From Sycon ciliatum (Eukaryota > Porifera > Calcarea > Leucosolenida > Sycettidae): a stretch of 64,000 nt of DNA. The notes beneath the pieces were generated by a model. It had not been told where the DNA came from. It did not search any database and saw only the letters and a list, made by a program, of their open reading frames with translations. Location of the stretch: the NCBI RefSeq assembly GCF_964019385.1, contig NC_088643.1, positions 75,001,096 to 75,065,095 on the forward strand. The letters are read 5' to 3'. Made by a program: the position numbers and the translations under genes. Position 1 is the stretch's first letter, and each line of letters opens with the position of its first letter. Shown one piece after another: positions 17,734-28,765 of this stretch.

Positions 17734-19694
17734 CTCTTCTTCCAGATTTTCAGAATCAACTGAATCTTCCAGTAGCTGTTTCATAGCCTTGATCTCATTC
17801 TGCAGTTGCTGGAAACGCTTTTCTTTGTTAGCTTCCGCCTTGTTGTCCACATTTATAGATTCTTCAATGACACCTGCCATGAGCTTTATGTGCCAGTTTC
17901 GCTGCTTGATCTCCTGAAGGGCAGAGTGGTTACGTGTTGCACAAGAGAAGACCATTGTGAGAAGAGAGGTCAAGCAGTCGTGCAGCCACATAATTGCCAC
18001 AAACCATAGAAAAGCGTGCTACCAAGAGTACATAACCTGGTTATGCACTCTTGGTGCTACCTATCTACTGATCAGACGACACGGCAGCCTATTTTGCAAC
18101 TCTTCTCACCTGAGAGCGATCATGCTGCGAGTGAATCTTGCGATCTTGCCGGTTCGCCGCCACCAGCCCCTCCCTCTGCACCAATAGAACAATACGCGAG
18201 GAAAGTACAGGACACAAGAAAATCGAGGGGAAACCGTCGTCATGATGACTTGGCACACACATTCAAAACACAACTCCAGCAGACATTTTCAAGCAAGCAC
18301 GGTAAACACGATTGTATAGCAGGACTACAAAGTGTGCCATCAACAATTCAACATACAGATCATTGAGACAGCTAGCAACCAAAAAACTGGTGCCAAACAA
18401 ACAAGGCATTTTCTCCCCAGCACACATTCTGATGCCATAGCCCTTGGCTACGGACCAGCAGCCACCAGCTTGATCTGGTGAGCTGCGTTCGGGGGGGGGG
18501 AGAGGATACGGTCAAATCACAAACCTGCTCTTTGAACTTGGTCATAACAATCTTCATGGCTTGCTGGTACGCCATCACAGATGTCCGCAGATCGGAGTTC
18601 TCCTGCTCCAATGACTGAACTCGTGTGCTCTCGTGCGCTGCGCCGTGAGCAAGCACCATCTTCGGCCTCCTGCCAGCGCTGGTATTTAGATCGTCCACCT
18701 CTTGACGATACTGCAGCCAAAATACGGTACCGAAAAAAAAGAGCACATGTGTTTGTTGTACACGTGCAGGATGGACAACGGTGGCATCTTATGGCGCGTA
18801 CAGTGCTATACGCATGCACACAAAACAAGACTGTGGAAGACCTCACTGCAGACCATTCCTTGCCAGAAATGTCCATGATGTGGGCGGGGGTGCACTGGTG
18901 GGTGGCTTCGCTTATTTCCTTTTTCTCATGTTTACGGTATCATCTTTCTTATAGGGTATTCACACGACAGGCAAATCCACGTGCACCGGAAAGTTGCTAT
19001 GGTATTTTACCTGTGAACGAGAAAAGTGGCTGAAAAGTGCAAGCGAGCTGGGGGCCCACTTTCACGATAATTGTGGCGTGCACGAGTACATTTACATCAA
19101 AAAGCGCGAAACAAGACTTGATTTTTTACGCGGCTCTTTAGTGCATGATAATTATAGTATGTGTGTTTTGAAAATTTGAAATACCCATGGCTACTGGTCG
19201 GTGAAGCATTCAAAAATGCAAACGTGCCTGTCGTCAAGTGCAGCTGTGTGAATCTACACAGTCACTTTTCTCGTATGTCAATCCCTGTAAAACGTGCAAG
19301 TGCCTGTCGTGTGAATACCCTATTATACCTTTCACCGATGGACGTATGACTGCAGGTGGTTAGATATGTTTAGATGGTCTTGGCTAAGATAGCCTAGGCT
19401 TAGCAGTAAAACCTCTCAACACACAGACAAGCACAGCATGATATTGAAGCTCTCAATCATCACGCCTTCACATATCAACCTTAGTACGTCAGTTAACGCC
19501 ACGTGTAGATAGGAAAATGGACTTGATATTGCAGCACCGCTAGGCAATCAAAACCTACCTACCTGTTTGAATTCGTTGATGCTGTTTTTCAAGGAAGATG
19601 CCTGAGACAAGAGGCTATCGACAGCTCTCTCCTGTGCCTTGAAATGTGCCGAAAGACTTCTGGCGTCCTCAAGGAGCTGCTGCATCATAGCCAT
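17734..19694 (-). CDS. SIKE1: SIKE1/FGFR1OP2-family coiled-coil protein (last exon not found)
   Basis: Four exons on the minus strand: 19563-19694 (start MAMMQQLLEDARSLSAHFKA), 18525-18710, 18110-18175 and 17734-17913. All junctions are phase 0 and GT-AG. They encode 188 residues so far, almost all heptad-rich helix. Exon 1 aligns with the family N-terminus (DAKALVERL...AAESL). Exon 2 has YRQEVDDLN, RRPKMVLAHG and LEQENSDLRTSVMAYQQAM followed by MTKFKEQ, the best-conserved SIKE/FGFR1OP2 block. Exon 4 matches the second coiled coil with its acidic end. Family members are STRIPAK components; mammalian SIKE1 restrains IKK-epsilon/TBK1. No stop is reached after LEEE, so at least one short 3' exon lies further left or is lost behind the LINE. 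The two vertebrate paralogues cannot be separated here. Confidence 0.85.
18023..18053. mobile_element. 31-bp palindromic micro-insertion, 7-bp target duplication
   Basis: CAAGAGTACATAACC and its near-exact reverse complement (GGTTATGCACTCTTG) separated by one base. Flanked by GTGCTAC at 18016-18022 and 18054-18060. It lies in the intron between exons 3 and 4 of the SIKE-like gene, 57 bp from the exon 3 donor. Confidence 0.78.
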
Positions 19695-20007
19695 GATTAT
19701 CTACAAGAAGCCTTCCTTCCAAGGCAGGGCAGCCAGATCTCTTTCAAATGTTCAAGTCAGTTTTTTTTCCGTTTCTGCTGCCAGACTACCCACAGATGTA
19801 GTGTACACTCTACTTCTACAATGAGACTAGCGCGTCAACCATAACAACTATGGTATAAACTATAAGAAGAAAGAATGGCTGATAACCTTGCTTAACTGTC
19901 GCGTTTGATAAACAAGCAAAATCATAAGATCGTGAGGACACAATCATGATAATAATAATTATTATTAATTAATTATTTTCACAACCCGGAGCTAGCTATA
20001 TCCCATC

Positions 20008-20039
20008 CAGGGAGTCGTCAAATACTTGACGACTCCCTG
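20008..20039. mobile_element. 32-bp palindromic micro-insertion, 8-bp target duplication
   Basis: CAGGGAGTCGTCAAAT followed by its reverse complement with a single mismatch. Flanked by the perfect direct repeat ATCCCATC at 20000-20007 and 20040-20047. The CAGGG end and 8-bp duplication are hAT-like. Second copy of the insert at 13707. Confidence 0.8.
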
Positions 20040-20153
20040 ATCCCATCCCCATCATGCATGATATGGCCCAGCGCGATGCGCGTGCGATCGCGCGAGTGGT
20101 TGATTGCGTAGATTTTGTGTAGAAAATCACAAAAGTAACTTTTATATTTATTT

Positions 20154-20212
20154 ATGAAAAGAATTCGGGTGGACACACCCATGGCCATGGGCCATAGCGC
20201 TACATATCACAT
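20154..20212. repeat. dispersed repeat shared with 43133-43187
   Basis: AAAGAATTCGGGTGGACACA and the following CATAGCGCTACATATCAC recur in inverted orientation at 43133-43187. The copy here has a 10-bp expansion around GGCCATGGGC. Unknown family. Confidence 0.7.
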
Positions 20213-21374
20213 CCGAACCAGTTCCGTTATTTTTAGTCCGGGATCCCGATCTCGAAATCGAAAATTTGGGTACCACTTCGTAGGGAGCACAAAAACTCTT
20301 CGCCAACCCTTCAAGTACCTAACAGTGAGTATGCCTGAAGTTGTCGGACATCTCAAAGCTGTGCCATAGCCTCAGGAGAAGGGAATATATCCGACGACAA
20401 ATCGACAATTTCAGGCAGGAGATATCGTAATATTTTTGGCTCACTGGGCGAAAAATCATGAATGCAACCATTGAGAGAAAAGAGAGCGCGCGCAAAAATG
20501 TGAAACACCTCTGACTAGGAAAGGAAGAAGAAAACGACGCCACAATTCAAAAACTTTTCAAAAGGCGATGCTCGGCGTGGATTTCTTTGAAGGAATTACT
20601 TGCTTCTATGCAACGTCCTGGTTTTTCGTTCGTCGCTGTCCTTTCCGAAAGTAGTTCAGGTCATTCAGCTCCAGATAAGTCTCTCCCGTGTGCCTTCCTC
20701 TTTCCATTTCCCCTGATGGTAGAGCCATAAAACATCGCCTGATGATACTACCTGGTAGTAGTACTGGCTCTGGCCACTGATTGGACCTTCCTGCTTGGAA
20801 GGTTCAAGGTTCTGGAACCTTCCAAGCTGGAAGGCTGTTTGCTTACGCACTGGAGATGTGTTAGAGCTACATAATGTCCACACAGCACGCGCTAATTACC
20901 AGGCTACTGTGTGGCGACTGGCTTTGCAACCGAAGCCCGATGTGCCTACGCCCATCGGCAGAGGATGGATTCAAGACAGCGACGGTAAGTTGTTCCGATA
21001 AATAATTAGCACCGGTAATGTACCCAACTTTGGATCAAGTTATGCATGAGGAAATTTACACTTGTGTAATTGTTATGGTATGGTACGCGTCTACAAAGGC
21101 TACAGTGGAGTCTGCGGATATTGAGAAACATACTGCAAGGTTGAAAGAATTGTAATTAGCAGATAAAAGGATAAAGGATACAGTGCTGCCCTTCCCATTT
21201 AACCAGATATCTATGACTGTCTACGGGTGGAAAAGCCTCTTGTACGGGCAAGAACAAAGTAATACAGCTAGCGTATGTTGAAGAAGAAAATGAGCGGAAA
21301 CGTACTATGCTGTGAAACACGCATGAGGCATGATCAGGGCAAATGATAGCTGAAAAGAAAAGGAAAGAAAACAA

Positions 21375-21393
21375 ACACACACACACACACACA
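21375..21393. repeat. (CA)n tract
   Basis: Short CA microsatellite followed by CAA repeats. Confidence 0.85.
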
Positions 21394-21472
21394 CAACAAC
21401 AACAAGTGCCATACGCATGAATGTTAACGGCCAACGCCAAGGCCGACACCATCGCAAATTGCCAGCCCACCG

Positions 21473-22170
21473 AGACGACGACGTGAACCCCGGAGACGAA
21501 GGTCGACAGCCCGGAAAACAGCAAACTGATGGTGGATCCGCACCCAGGACATGACGTTGCTGTAGGACTTGTCCCACCTGGAGGCAAGGCGCATAGCAAG
21601 TCGCCGTTGATACGCACGGTACTCTGTGTGCAGTGCACCATCAGTTGAGCAGACCAGCGGGGTGAAGGATGCTCGCAGCTCCTCTGCGGCCGCCTTGTAC
21701 TTTCTCTTCTTGGAAGAGGCAGCACTGTTGGATACGGCGTTCCAAGAGAGGTTCGAGCGGACGTAGCTGGGTGCGTCGGCATCCACGATGCGGTTGTCAA
21801 AGTACGCCACCCTGTCTCCTTCCCAAACTCCCCGGACCAGCCAATCCGCCTGCAGTGTGGGGCGGTTGTTGCCATCCTGCACAGGTACCATCACCGGCTC
21901 GACAGCCACACCTCCCCATGCAACGTCTGCCAGCCGGGCATCGAAGTCGCGGACATCGTTGTGCCCGCGCTTGATGAGCCCACCCTTCATGCAATCCAGA
22001 CCATGCTGTAGAGAGAAAGCAGCTCCACAGCCATCGCAATGCGACGGGAGAGCGTTCGGCTCCTGGCCATAGCGAATGGCCAACTGATCGCGGAACTGGA
22101 CCGCCGACATGTCATAACCTTCCTGCTTGAGAGGAAGCACGGTCAACCAGCCGGAAGCGTTGACTGTCTA
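21473..22170 (-). pseudogene. TE fragment with zinc-binding, restriction-like-endonuclease-type domain
   Basis: The minus-strand frame starts after an in-frame TAG with NASGWLTVLPLKQEGYDMSA. It runs through FRDQLAIRYGQ, a CDGCGAAFSLQHGLDC zinc-binding pattern, GGLIKRGHNDVRD, LQADWLVRGVW, AYFDNRIVDADAPSY and FTPLVCSTDGALHTEYRAYQ, to SWVRIHHQFAVFRAVDLRLRG. The C-C-H-C knuckle, the R/H-H/N-x-x-R motif and two spaced Asp resemble the restriction-like endonuclease tail of R2-type retrotransposons, and in my recollection this block follows RT in invertebrate TE proteins. No RT is present upstream, so this is a tail fragment. The endonuclease assignment is inference. Confidence 0.55.
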
Positions 22171-23028
22171 CTGCACAAATATACGCGAGGAATAAATTAA
22201 CTGTCTGTGACAATGTTTGTTTCTTCCCTCAGGCAAAGTCGCTGTGAATTGGACGGAACAGCAGGCAGTTGCAAAGAACTTCAGAGCCTCATCAGCTGCG
22301 GGTGCCGAGGAGTGTGTGACACTCAACGCTGCTCATGCAAGAAGTCATCTCTTGCGTGCACTGACATCTGCCGCTGCGAAACTGCATGCGCAAATCCGCT
22401 CACCAGTAGGCCAGAGCAACCACCACAGCAAAGTACGTCCGTTGACATATCGCAACTGGAAACTGAGTCCAATCATGCCCAGCCAAACTCAGATTGCGAC
22501 GACTCATGTGTGTCCGATAGTGATGGATCAGCTGCGTGTACGAGTGATGATCTCAGCAATGATAACGTTGATAGTGACTGTGCGTCAGTTTGAATTCCCT
22601 GCGCAGCTGCCATATTGTAAAGGGAGAAATTAGACATACAAGAATGAATCAAGTTAGAAAACTAACAGTGACAGCAAGGCCCTACAACTAACATACATGC
22701 CATGTGGCAATATTCCCAGATATTCCTAGATTTTGTATGTGGATAAACATTGTGTGTACTATTGTGCTACAGTAAAACCTGGTGTAAGCGACCTCTCGTT
22801 TTACCGACCACCTACGACCGTTTTTCCATGCACGGCCAGTGCTACACAGACACTGTGGGCTGGATGTGCGCACGTGCACGGCATCATTGCAGCATATCAT
22901 CATATACATTGAGAAACAGTTTGTGTAATATACAGTGTAGAATTGTACTACTTTTTAACTATTTTACCAGGATGCGCGAATCATTGCAGCATATTCCTTT
23001 TGTATATTGATAAACATTGTATGTGTGA

Positions 23029-23629
23029 ATGAAGTTGAAGACACTGCAGCTGTACTTATGGTTGATAAATATGGTGGTAAAGACACACCTGGCAGCATGG
23101 CGGTAAACACACGCCTGCCCACACACGCTCTCTAGGCTGCAAAGTTCTGGCACAGAGCTCTCCTTCTCACCACCACCATCAGTTCGCGCCTGGTCGATGC
23201 ATGGCTGGCGGTATCCGGCATAGCAGGCTGGTACATCAAGTAGCGCATGGCACATAGATGATGACACAGTGTGTGGGCAGGCGTGTGTTTACCGCCATGC
23301 TGCCAGGTGTGTCTTTACCACCATATTTATCAACCATAAGTACAGCTGCAGTGTCTTCAACTTCATTCTCCCGAGTCAAGCTCCGTATGAAGACATCCAA
23401 GAAGAAGATTGCCTGATGAGTCCAGCGGGGACGAAACGTACGTCGCAATCGAGCTATGTCGTTGCTGTGTCATCATCTATGTGCCATGCGCTACTTGATG
23501 TACCAGCCTGCTATGCCGGATACCGCCAGCCATGCACCGACCAGGCGCCAGGCGCGAACTGATGGTGGTGGTGAGAAGGAGAGCTCTGTGCCAGAACTTT
23601 GCAGCCTAGAGAGCGTGTGTGGGCAGTTG
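23029..23629. repeat. nested inverted duplication
   Basis: Segment a (23029-23126) is repeated inverted at 23271-23370. The stretch between them (b, 23127-23270) is repeated inverted at about 23466-23620. A unique 95-bp piece lies at 23371-23465. The whole is a rearranged foldback of a-b-a'-c-b' form. ORFs across it are mirror images of one another. Confidence 0.8.
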
Positions 23630-23664
23630 TATGTGTGAGATACTATTGTATTACTTTTTTGAAA

Positions 23665-23835
23665 TATTCTTTCAGTTCATCACTAGAATAATTGTCAGTA
23701 GATTAATTATCAGTACATGATGATCTATTTTAAAACATTTTACCTGGATGTGCGCATCATTGCAACATATCATCATGTACTGATAATAATTATCTACTGA
23801 CAATTATTCTAGTGATGAACTGAACGAATATTTCT
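23665..23835. repeat. inverted repeat, arms about 65 bp
   Basis: Arms containing ATAATTGTCAGTAGAT on the left and its reverse complement on the right, ending with TTCAGTTCATCACTAG and CTAGTGATGAACTGAA. Probably a small palindromic MITE, next to the nested foldback. Confidence 0.7.
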
Positions 23836-24002
23836 TGAGAGAGATGCAGCGAGGACACATACTGACAAGTTATTTTGTTCTTTTCATTGGATACCAGAAT
23901 CAGTGTACCAACACAGAAGTGCATTGTTATTGAACATTGAATATTGATATCAAACGAAATATATTTTTCAAGTTCGTGATTCAAGACAAAATACTGGCTC
24001 AC

Positions 24003-24128
24003 CTTGTGCCGGGGAGTGGGTAGTATTCCATAGGATGGGGCTTCAGCAACTACAGCATTGGCTCGGGCTTCAGACTCGACACCACTAATAAGTAATCCTT
24101 CACTCGAGTCGAGTGCTATTACTAGTGT
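24003..24128 (-). CDS. candidate single exon, unknown protein
   Basis: Open minus-strand frame bounded by a TAG acceptor and a GTGAGC donor, encoding IALDSSEGLLISGVESEA then AVVAEAPSYGILPTPRHK. It looks like an exon by splice signals and composition, but I do not recognise the family and found no partner exon. Confidence 0.25.
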
Positions 24129-24129
24129 T

Positions 24130-25800
24130 GACAACTTTTTGAAATAATTCAAAAATACTGTACTGTACTGATGCATTTCCCTCACTGCGCGTAAAATGCT
24201 TCATGTGAGCGTGCCCAATCAATGCTCAGGTGCACGAAGATCTTGAAATCGGCGAGGAGAAATTGCCATGAAAACCCCCAGGCGCGTGCACCGTATGAGT
24301 TTTTTGGTGTCTGGAAACCACCTTTTTTCGGGCAATCTTGCCAAAGGAAAAGCGTGCCTACGCTCGTACTGGATTGGTTATCCTGCATACGCGTCGATCG
24401 ACGGGCAGTTTACAGTACAGTGACTATGTCCTTATTTCGAAGTGAGAGAGAGTAGCTTTGCATGCAGTTCGAAATACAATATTCTCTCTTTCTTCAGTGG
24501 AGAGTAGCCACAGAGAGATCGATCTCTAGCTCTGGTTCGCTCCTGGATTGGCGATGACGTTCAAGAAATCCGTTTTGTCTCGAAATTTGAGTCAAGCACG
24601 CGCGATGCAAGTCAGTTCAAGGATATGATTGACGATATCTCCTTCCAAACTGTTGGCTCAAATCAAGATGACAGCCTTTCGTTTTCGCTCATGTGCGCAG
24701 CAGAGATGTTCGTCAAAAACGTTGTCGACTGGAAGACGTAAAAATGTGCGTCCATGATCCACTTGCGCTGCTTCAGAACGAAGCGCAGCTCCGGCCGCGA
24801 CTCAAGGGCTCGGGGCTTCGCTTTTCTCCCGCGAGCTTCCATCGAAGCAAGGTCCATAACTCTTGAAATCATGTGGGACATTGCCAATACATGCCGAAAA
24901 CGTCGTCATAAGAACAGAAAGAAAGATACGTTGAATGTAAGCAGTGTTTTGATGAAACAAACATGCCTGCATGGAGTGGATTCGATTTCGTGAAGTACCA
25001 TAGACATTGAATTTGTGTTATACGTATAGACTGTAGTGTATACATGTAGCCTGGGCGCCTAGGCCTATCAAACTTTTACGGGTTCAATATGACAAACATG
25101 TACAGTGCACATGAGTACATTTTAAATTTGCACCGTCTTTGCAAATACTTTTTGAAGTGCTGGTATGTAAAAGGTAACCCGTGCCCGTTTTTTCCTGCTA
25201 CAGGTTATACATGTACATGTAGATCTGCCAACATTTCCATGTAACACCGTCCCCTCCCTAGCCCTCCATTCCTCATAATACTCTTATTTCTGTCCTTTCT
25301 ACCCCTGTACCTGGTGCCCTCTCAGACGCGTTTGTGCCGGCATGATCTGATGATAGCAGTCGGACGAGCCCTGCATCTCATCAGCACCAGTGTTCATTGG
25401 TGCCCTGCACCTCTGATCTTGAGTCCCCCCCCCCCCCCCCCCCCCAGTCTCCTCCCTAGCCCTCGCCGTTATCTCCGACGGGATGTTCGGGGGATGCGCA
25501 TGTGCACAAATACATACTTATACAGTGGGTCTCAAGAAAAAAATTACCAACTCTAGAAACCCCCCTTTCAAGACTCGGTGCACGCCACTGACCCCCTCGT
25601 AGCAAGCTTATGGCACAGCGTTCAGGAGTCCGACAAGTGAATCCATGCTACCAAACCCCTTCCCTATCTAACTGGACCATGCCCAAATCCTCCTTCCAAA
25701 GTGGCACACCTACTGCGAAAAATTGATTTCTCAGAATCCGGATTCCGGACTATTTACAACGTTTCGGCACTTGGTCATCATCAGGTAATAACACAATGAA
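24130..25800. other. intergenic stretch
   Basis: No conserved coding exon seen. It contains a poly-C run at 25427-25445 and otherwise A/T-rich DNA. Confidence 0.4.
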
Positions 25801-28570
25801 TTATAGCAATAAAAACTGCTTTATGGCAGTTTTCTAAAAAAGGTTATTGTGTTCTAGTCCATGGACCCCGTCTAAAAAGTAAGAAATTAACGAAATGTGA
25901 TAGCCGAAAATTAAAATTTCACACAAAACCTCACAATAATCACGACACTTGAAGATCTAATAGTACGGCTTTCAACACTTGTTTATTCCGACACTTGTAC
26001 TTGTACAAGTACATGTACTGCGCCAACATGCTTGCATGTGAAAGAGGACCACGAGGGGAAAAGGTCGTCTCGCATCCTGTGTGTGATTATTGTGAGGTTT
26101 TGTGTGAAATTTTAATTTTCGGCTATCACATTTCGTTAATTTCTTACTTTTTAGACGGGGTCCATGGACTAGAACACAATAACCTTTTTTAGAAAACTGC
26201 CATAAAGCAGTTTTTATTGCTATAATTTCTTTTGTTTTTTGGCTAAAGGATATTACCGGTATTATTTTTATTTTATTTATTTTACTAGGGTGTTTCCCAC
26301 AGACCTATGGTCTTCTTACGGGAGCCCCTAGAAAGGTTAAGCATGAACGAACAAATGGGCGATAATCTGTACAAGAGCGAACAGTGGAAGGCAGCATATT
26401 CCACCGATCAGAACCTATAATTGTGTCACCAATGGAATGCCCTAAATGATGGCCTAAATGTAGCGACTCTACATGTTATTATTATTATTATTTTATTTTA
26501 CTAGGGTGTTTCGCACAGACCTATGGTCTTCTTACGGGAGCCCCTATGGCTATGTACATGTACGTGTATCATATCAATTTGCATTGATGTGCAAGCCTTT
26601 TCTTGCAGAAAATGGAACTAGTCTTGCATACATGTATTCATGTTCTTCTGCAGGGGAATCATATGAGTAGTGGCGGTGATACTTTTTTTTATACGCAGGT
26701 CATTCTGTGGATGTTGCAGAATTCCATGACTCTGTCATAAAATTGTCTTGTGTTTCAGAAAATTCAGATGTCCACACCCTAAATCACATTTGCATGAGAA
26801 TTGTAACCAGGTGCGTGCCGCAGATGTTTTTGTTGATTCTGTGTTTATAATTGTAGTCATGGGTTGTCGTGATAAGGTCATCCGGCATCATATTGTAGTG
26901 AAATCGTAATCCTGTTGATGTCGGTAAAACTTTTGGAAGCAGTTCAATGACTTCAAAGTGTTACAAGTCCACGATTATCTAAAACAACACAGCAAAGTAG
27001 GAACAATAAACATGTATTAAAATGTAAACAAATACATTGCTGAGTCCGACACCTCGTTCCAACAACTACACTGATCCTGAGGATATAAGGGGCAAGGATA
27101 TATGGTTGGAGGTACTGAGAGATAAACAAGGCACTCCATAATAATAACATGTTACACGACTTTGGGGGAGTATGAATGATATCCAGTCAAACCTCTTTAG
27201 GACGAACATCAAGGGACCGATGGCATTTGCTCTGTGAGTTTGTCTTAACCCTATTTTTATAACGAGTGAATACAATTATTTCTCCAATACTGCAATAGCG
27301 ACACGAATAGATTTCTTCTACAGCGAAAGATTCTAAGCCAGACCAAACCATTGACTCGTCTTTTATGAAACAAATGAGTCACTGAACCTTTCTTTAGCAA
27401 CATGACGGCAACTGAAACAACAACAGAGAAAATACGATACATGTACAGCACATTCTTGCAGGTACAACAAACAGATTGCAGATCGTAATTCTTGCTCTAC
27501 CGGCACGCAACTTTATTTGGGGCAGTGCAATCTCGGCGGTACTCACAAATCAAACAGCCCAGACTCGAGTAAACAAATCCAATCGTACGAGATTTTCACG
27601 ACTGCACCCATTGGCTTGTTTCGTATGAAGCAAACAAGTCACTGAATGCATGAACCTCTCCATAATGGAGATTTTCCCTGATATGCGAATTTATTTTGCA
27701 TACTATTATAAACGTTAGTACTCGGCCAATGCGTCCTTGAACCTTCGCCTCCAGATTGGGAACTGCCAACGATGCTATGCCACTGCAAAATTCAGATTCT
27801 ACCCCATGATCGGAGCACGGAATCCCGGAAGCAATCATGACCAGTGCCTTACTTGTAACGTACCAATGTACAATGAACATGAGTACATGTATTTCGACAA
27901 CACATCTAAGCCTTACCGTCAAGAAGGTGAACTCGCGTTCTTCGCACACTGTTGGCAAGTGCAAAGAGATACGAATGGATCTATTAAATCCGAATAAAAT
28001 CAGCACACGTTTCCGTAAATGAAAGGGTGAGCATAAGCAAATGATTTGAAGGAAACTGGTCAACTCAGAGATCACCTGTCATTGAGTATTCCGTAAAAGG
28101 AGGCCTCGACAGCAGAAAAGCTAAATTTAGAAAAGAGATCCTGTCAGCTTTTCCATTATTATTTTATTGTATTCCACCTAAAATCAGCACACTTTTCGTA
28201 AATGAAAGAGTCAACACAAGCAAATGAATCAAAGGGAACTGGTCAACTCACCTGTCATTGAGTAATATTCCGTGAAAAGAGGTCTCAGCAGAGCCGAAGC
28301 GAAATAAGCCAGGACACGAAATATCCGAAACAGCTCATGCAAGAAGCAGTTCCAAAGAAGGAAGTTCCTCGCGCATGCACATCCGAAAACGGACTGCATG
28401 CACGGCATGCAACACAATGTCTGCCGTGCACGTGCACAGCACGCGGCTACCACCCGTTGGTAGATCTAATACCGAGCACCTTACGTAGAAACTTACGTAG
28501 CATAGCGGTGTCGTTTTTTCTGCCATGTGAACACAATAATAGAAAAGCTGACAGGATCGCTTTTCTAAAT
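25801..28570. repeat. 2.77-kb direct repeat, copy 1 (unclassified element)
   Basis: Paired with 34619-37230 in the same orientation at high identity by eye. It begins with a hairpin of about 200-bp arms (25801-26000 and 26080-26225, TTATAGCAATAAAAACTGC ends). It ends with a 446-bp MITE-like unit (28125-28570) whose arms are ATTTAGAAAAG-GATCCTGTCAGC. An internal segment with ACTAGGGTGTTTC..ACGGGAGCCCC occurs twice here (26283 and 26498) and once in copy 2. No ORF over 160 codons. Both copies end at exactly the same base pair (TTTTCTAAAT). Confidence 0.88.
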
Positions 28571-28765
28571 AGACCCTTTGCACAGCGTACGCATTATGTC
28601 ATCATTATCATGACGTCAGGGACCCGTGCTAGGTTGGAAGCAACTTGGGACATGTCCCATCCTCGATTATAATAAATTGTTTTCAAATTGATATTAGAGT
28701 TTTCTTCCCCTTCTTCTTGCGCTTGTTCCTTGCCAAGCAGTCCGCTTTTTGCATTTCTGTAGTCT

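Larger units (their letters stand above)
20820..22593 (+). pseudogene. CXC-domain transposon-type protein, frameshifted, C-terminal part
   Basis: Two pieces. 20820-20984 encodes LELHNVHTARANYQATVWRL followed by QPKPDVPTPIGRGWIQDSDG and ends at a GTAAGT donor. The acceptor at 22232 leads in phase to GKVAVNWTEQQAV. A one-base shift then opens the frame with ISCGCRGVCDTQRCSCKK and LACTDICRCETACANP, a tesmin/TSO1-like CXC cysteine array, followed by an acidic tail to the stop at 22593. From memory of this protein type, the order (HxxRAxYQAxxWxxAL, PxPxGxGW, CXC) is common in repetitive genes of sponges and cnidarians. The function is unknown. The intron contains the minus-strand fragment at 21473-22170. 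Confidence 0.55.

Noticed and set aside
20786..20835. 20-bp-arm palindrome CTTCC-GCTTGGAAGG
   Set aside because: No flanking duplication and it overlaps the frame of the CXC-type gene. Probably a chance or coding feature.
23029..23640. Possible CRISPR-like or phage-type repeat array
   Set aside because: The DNA is eukaryotic and the repeats are long inverted duplications without regular spacers.
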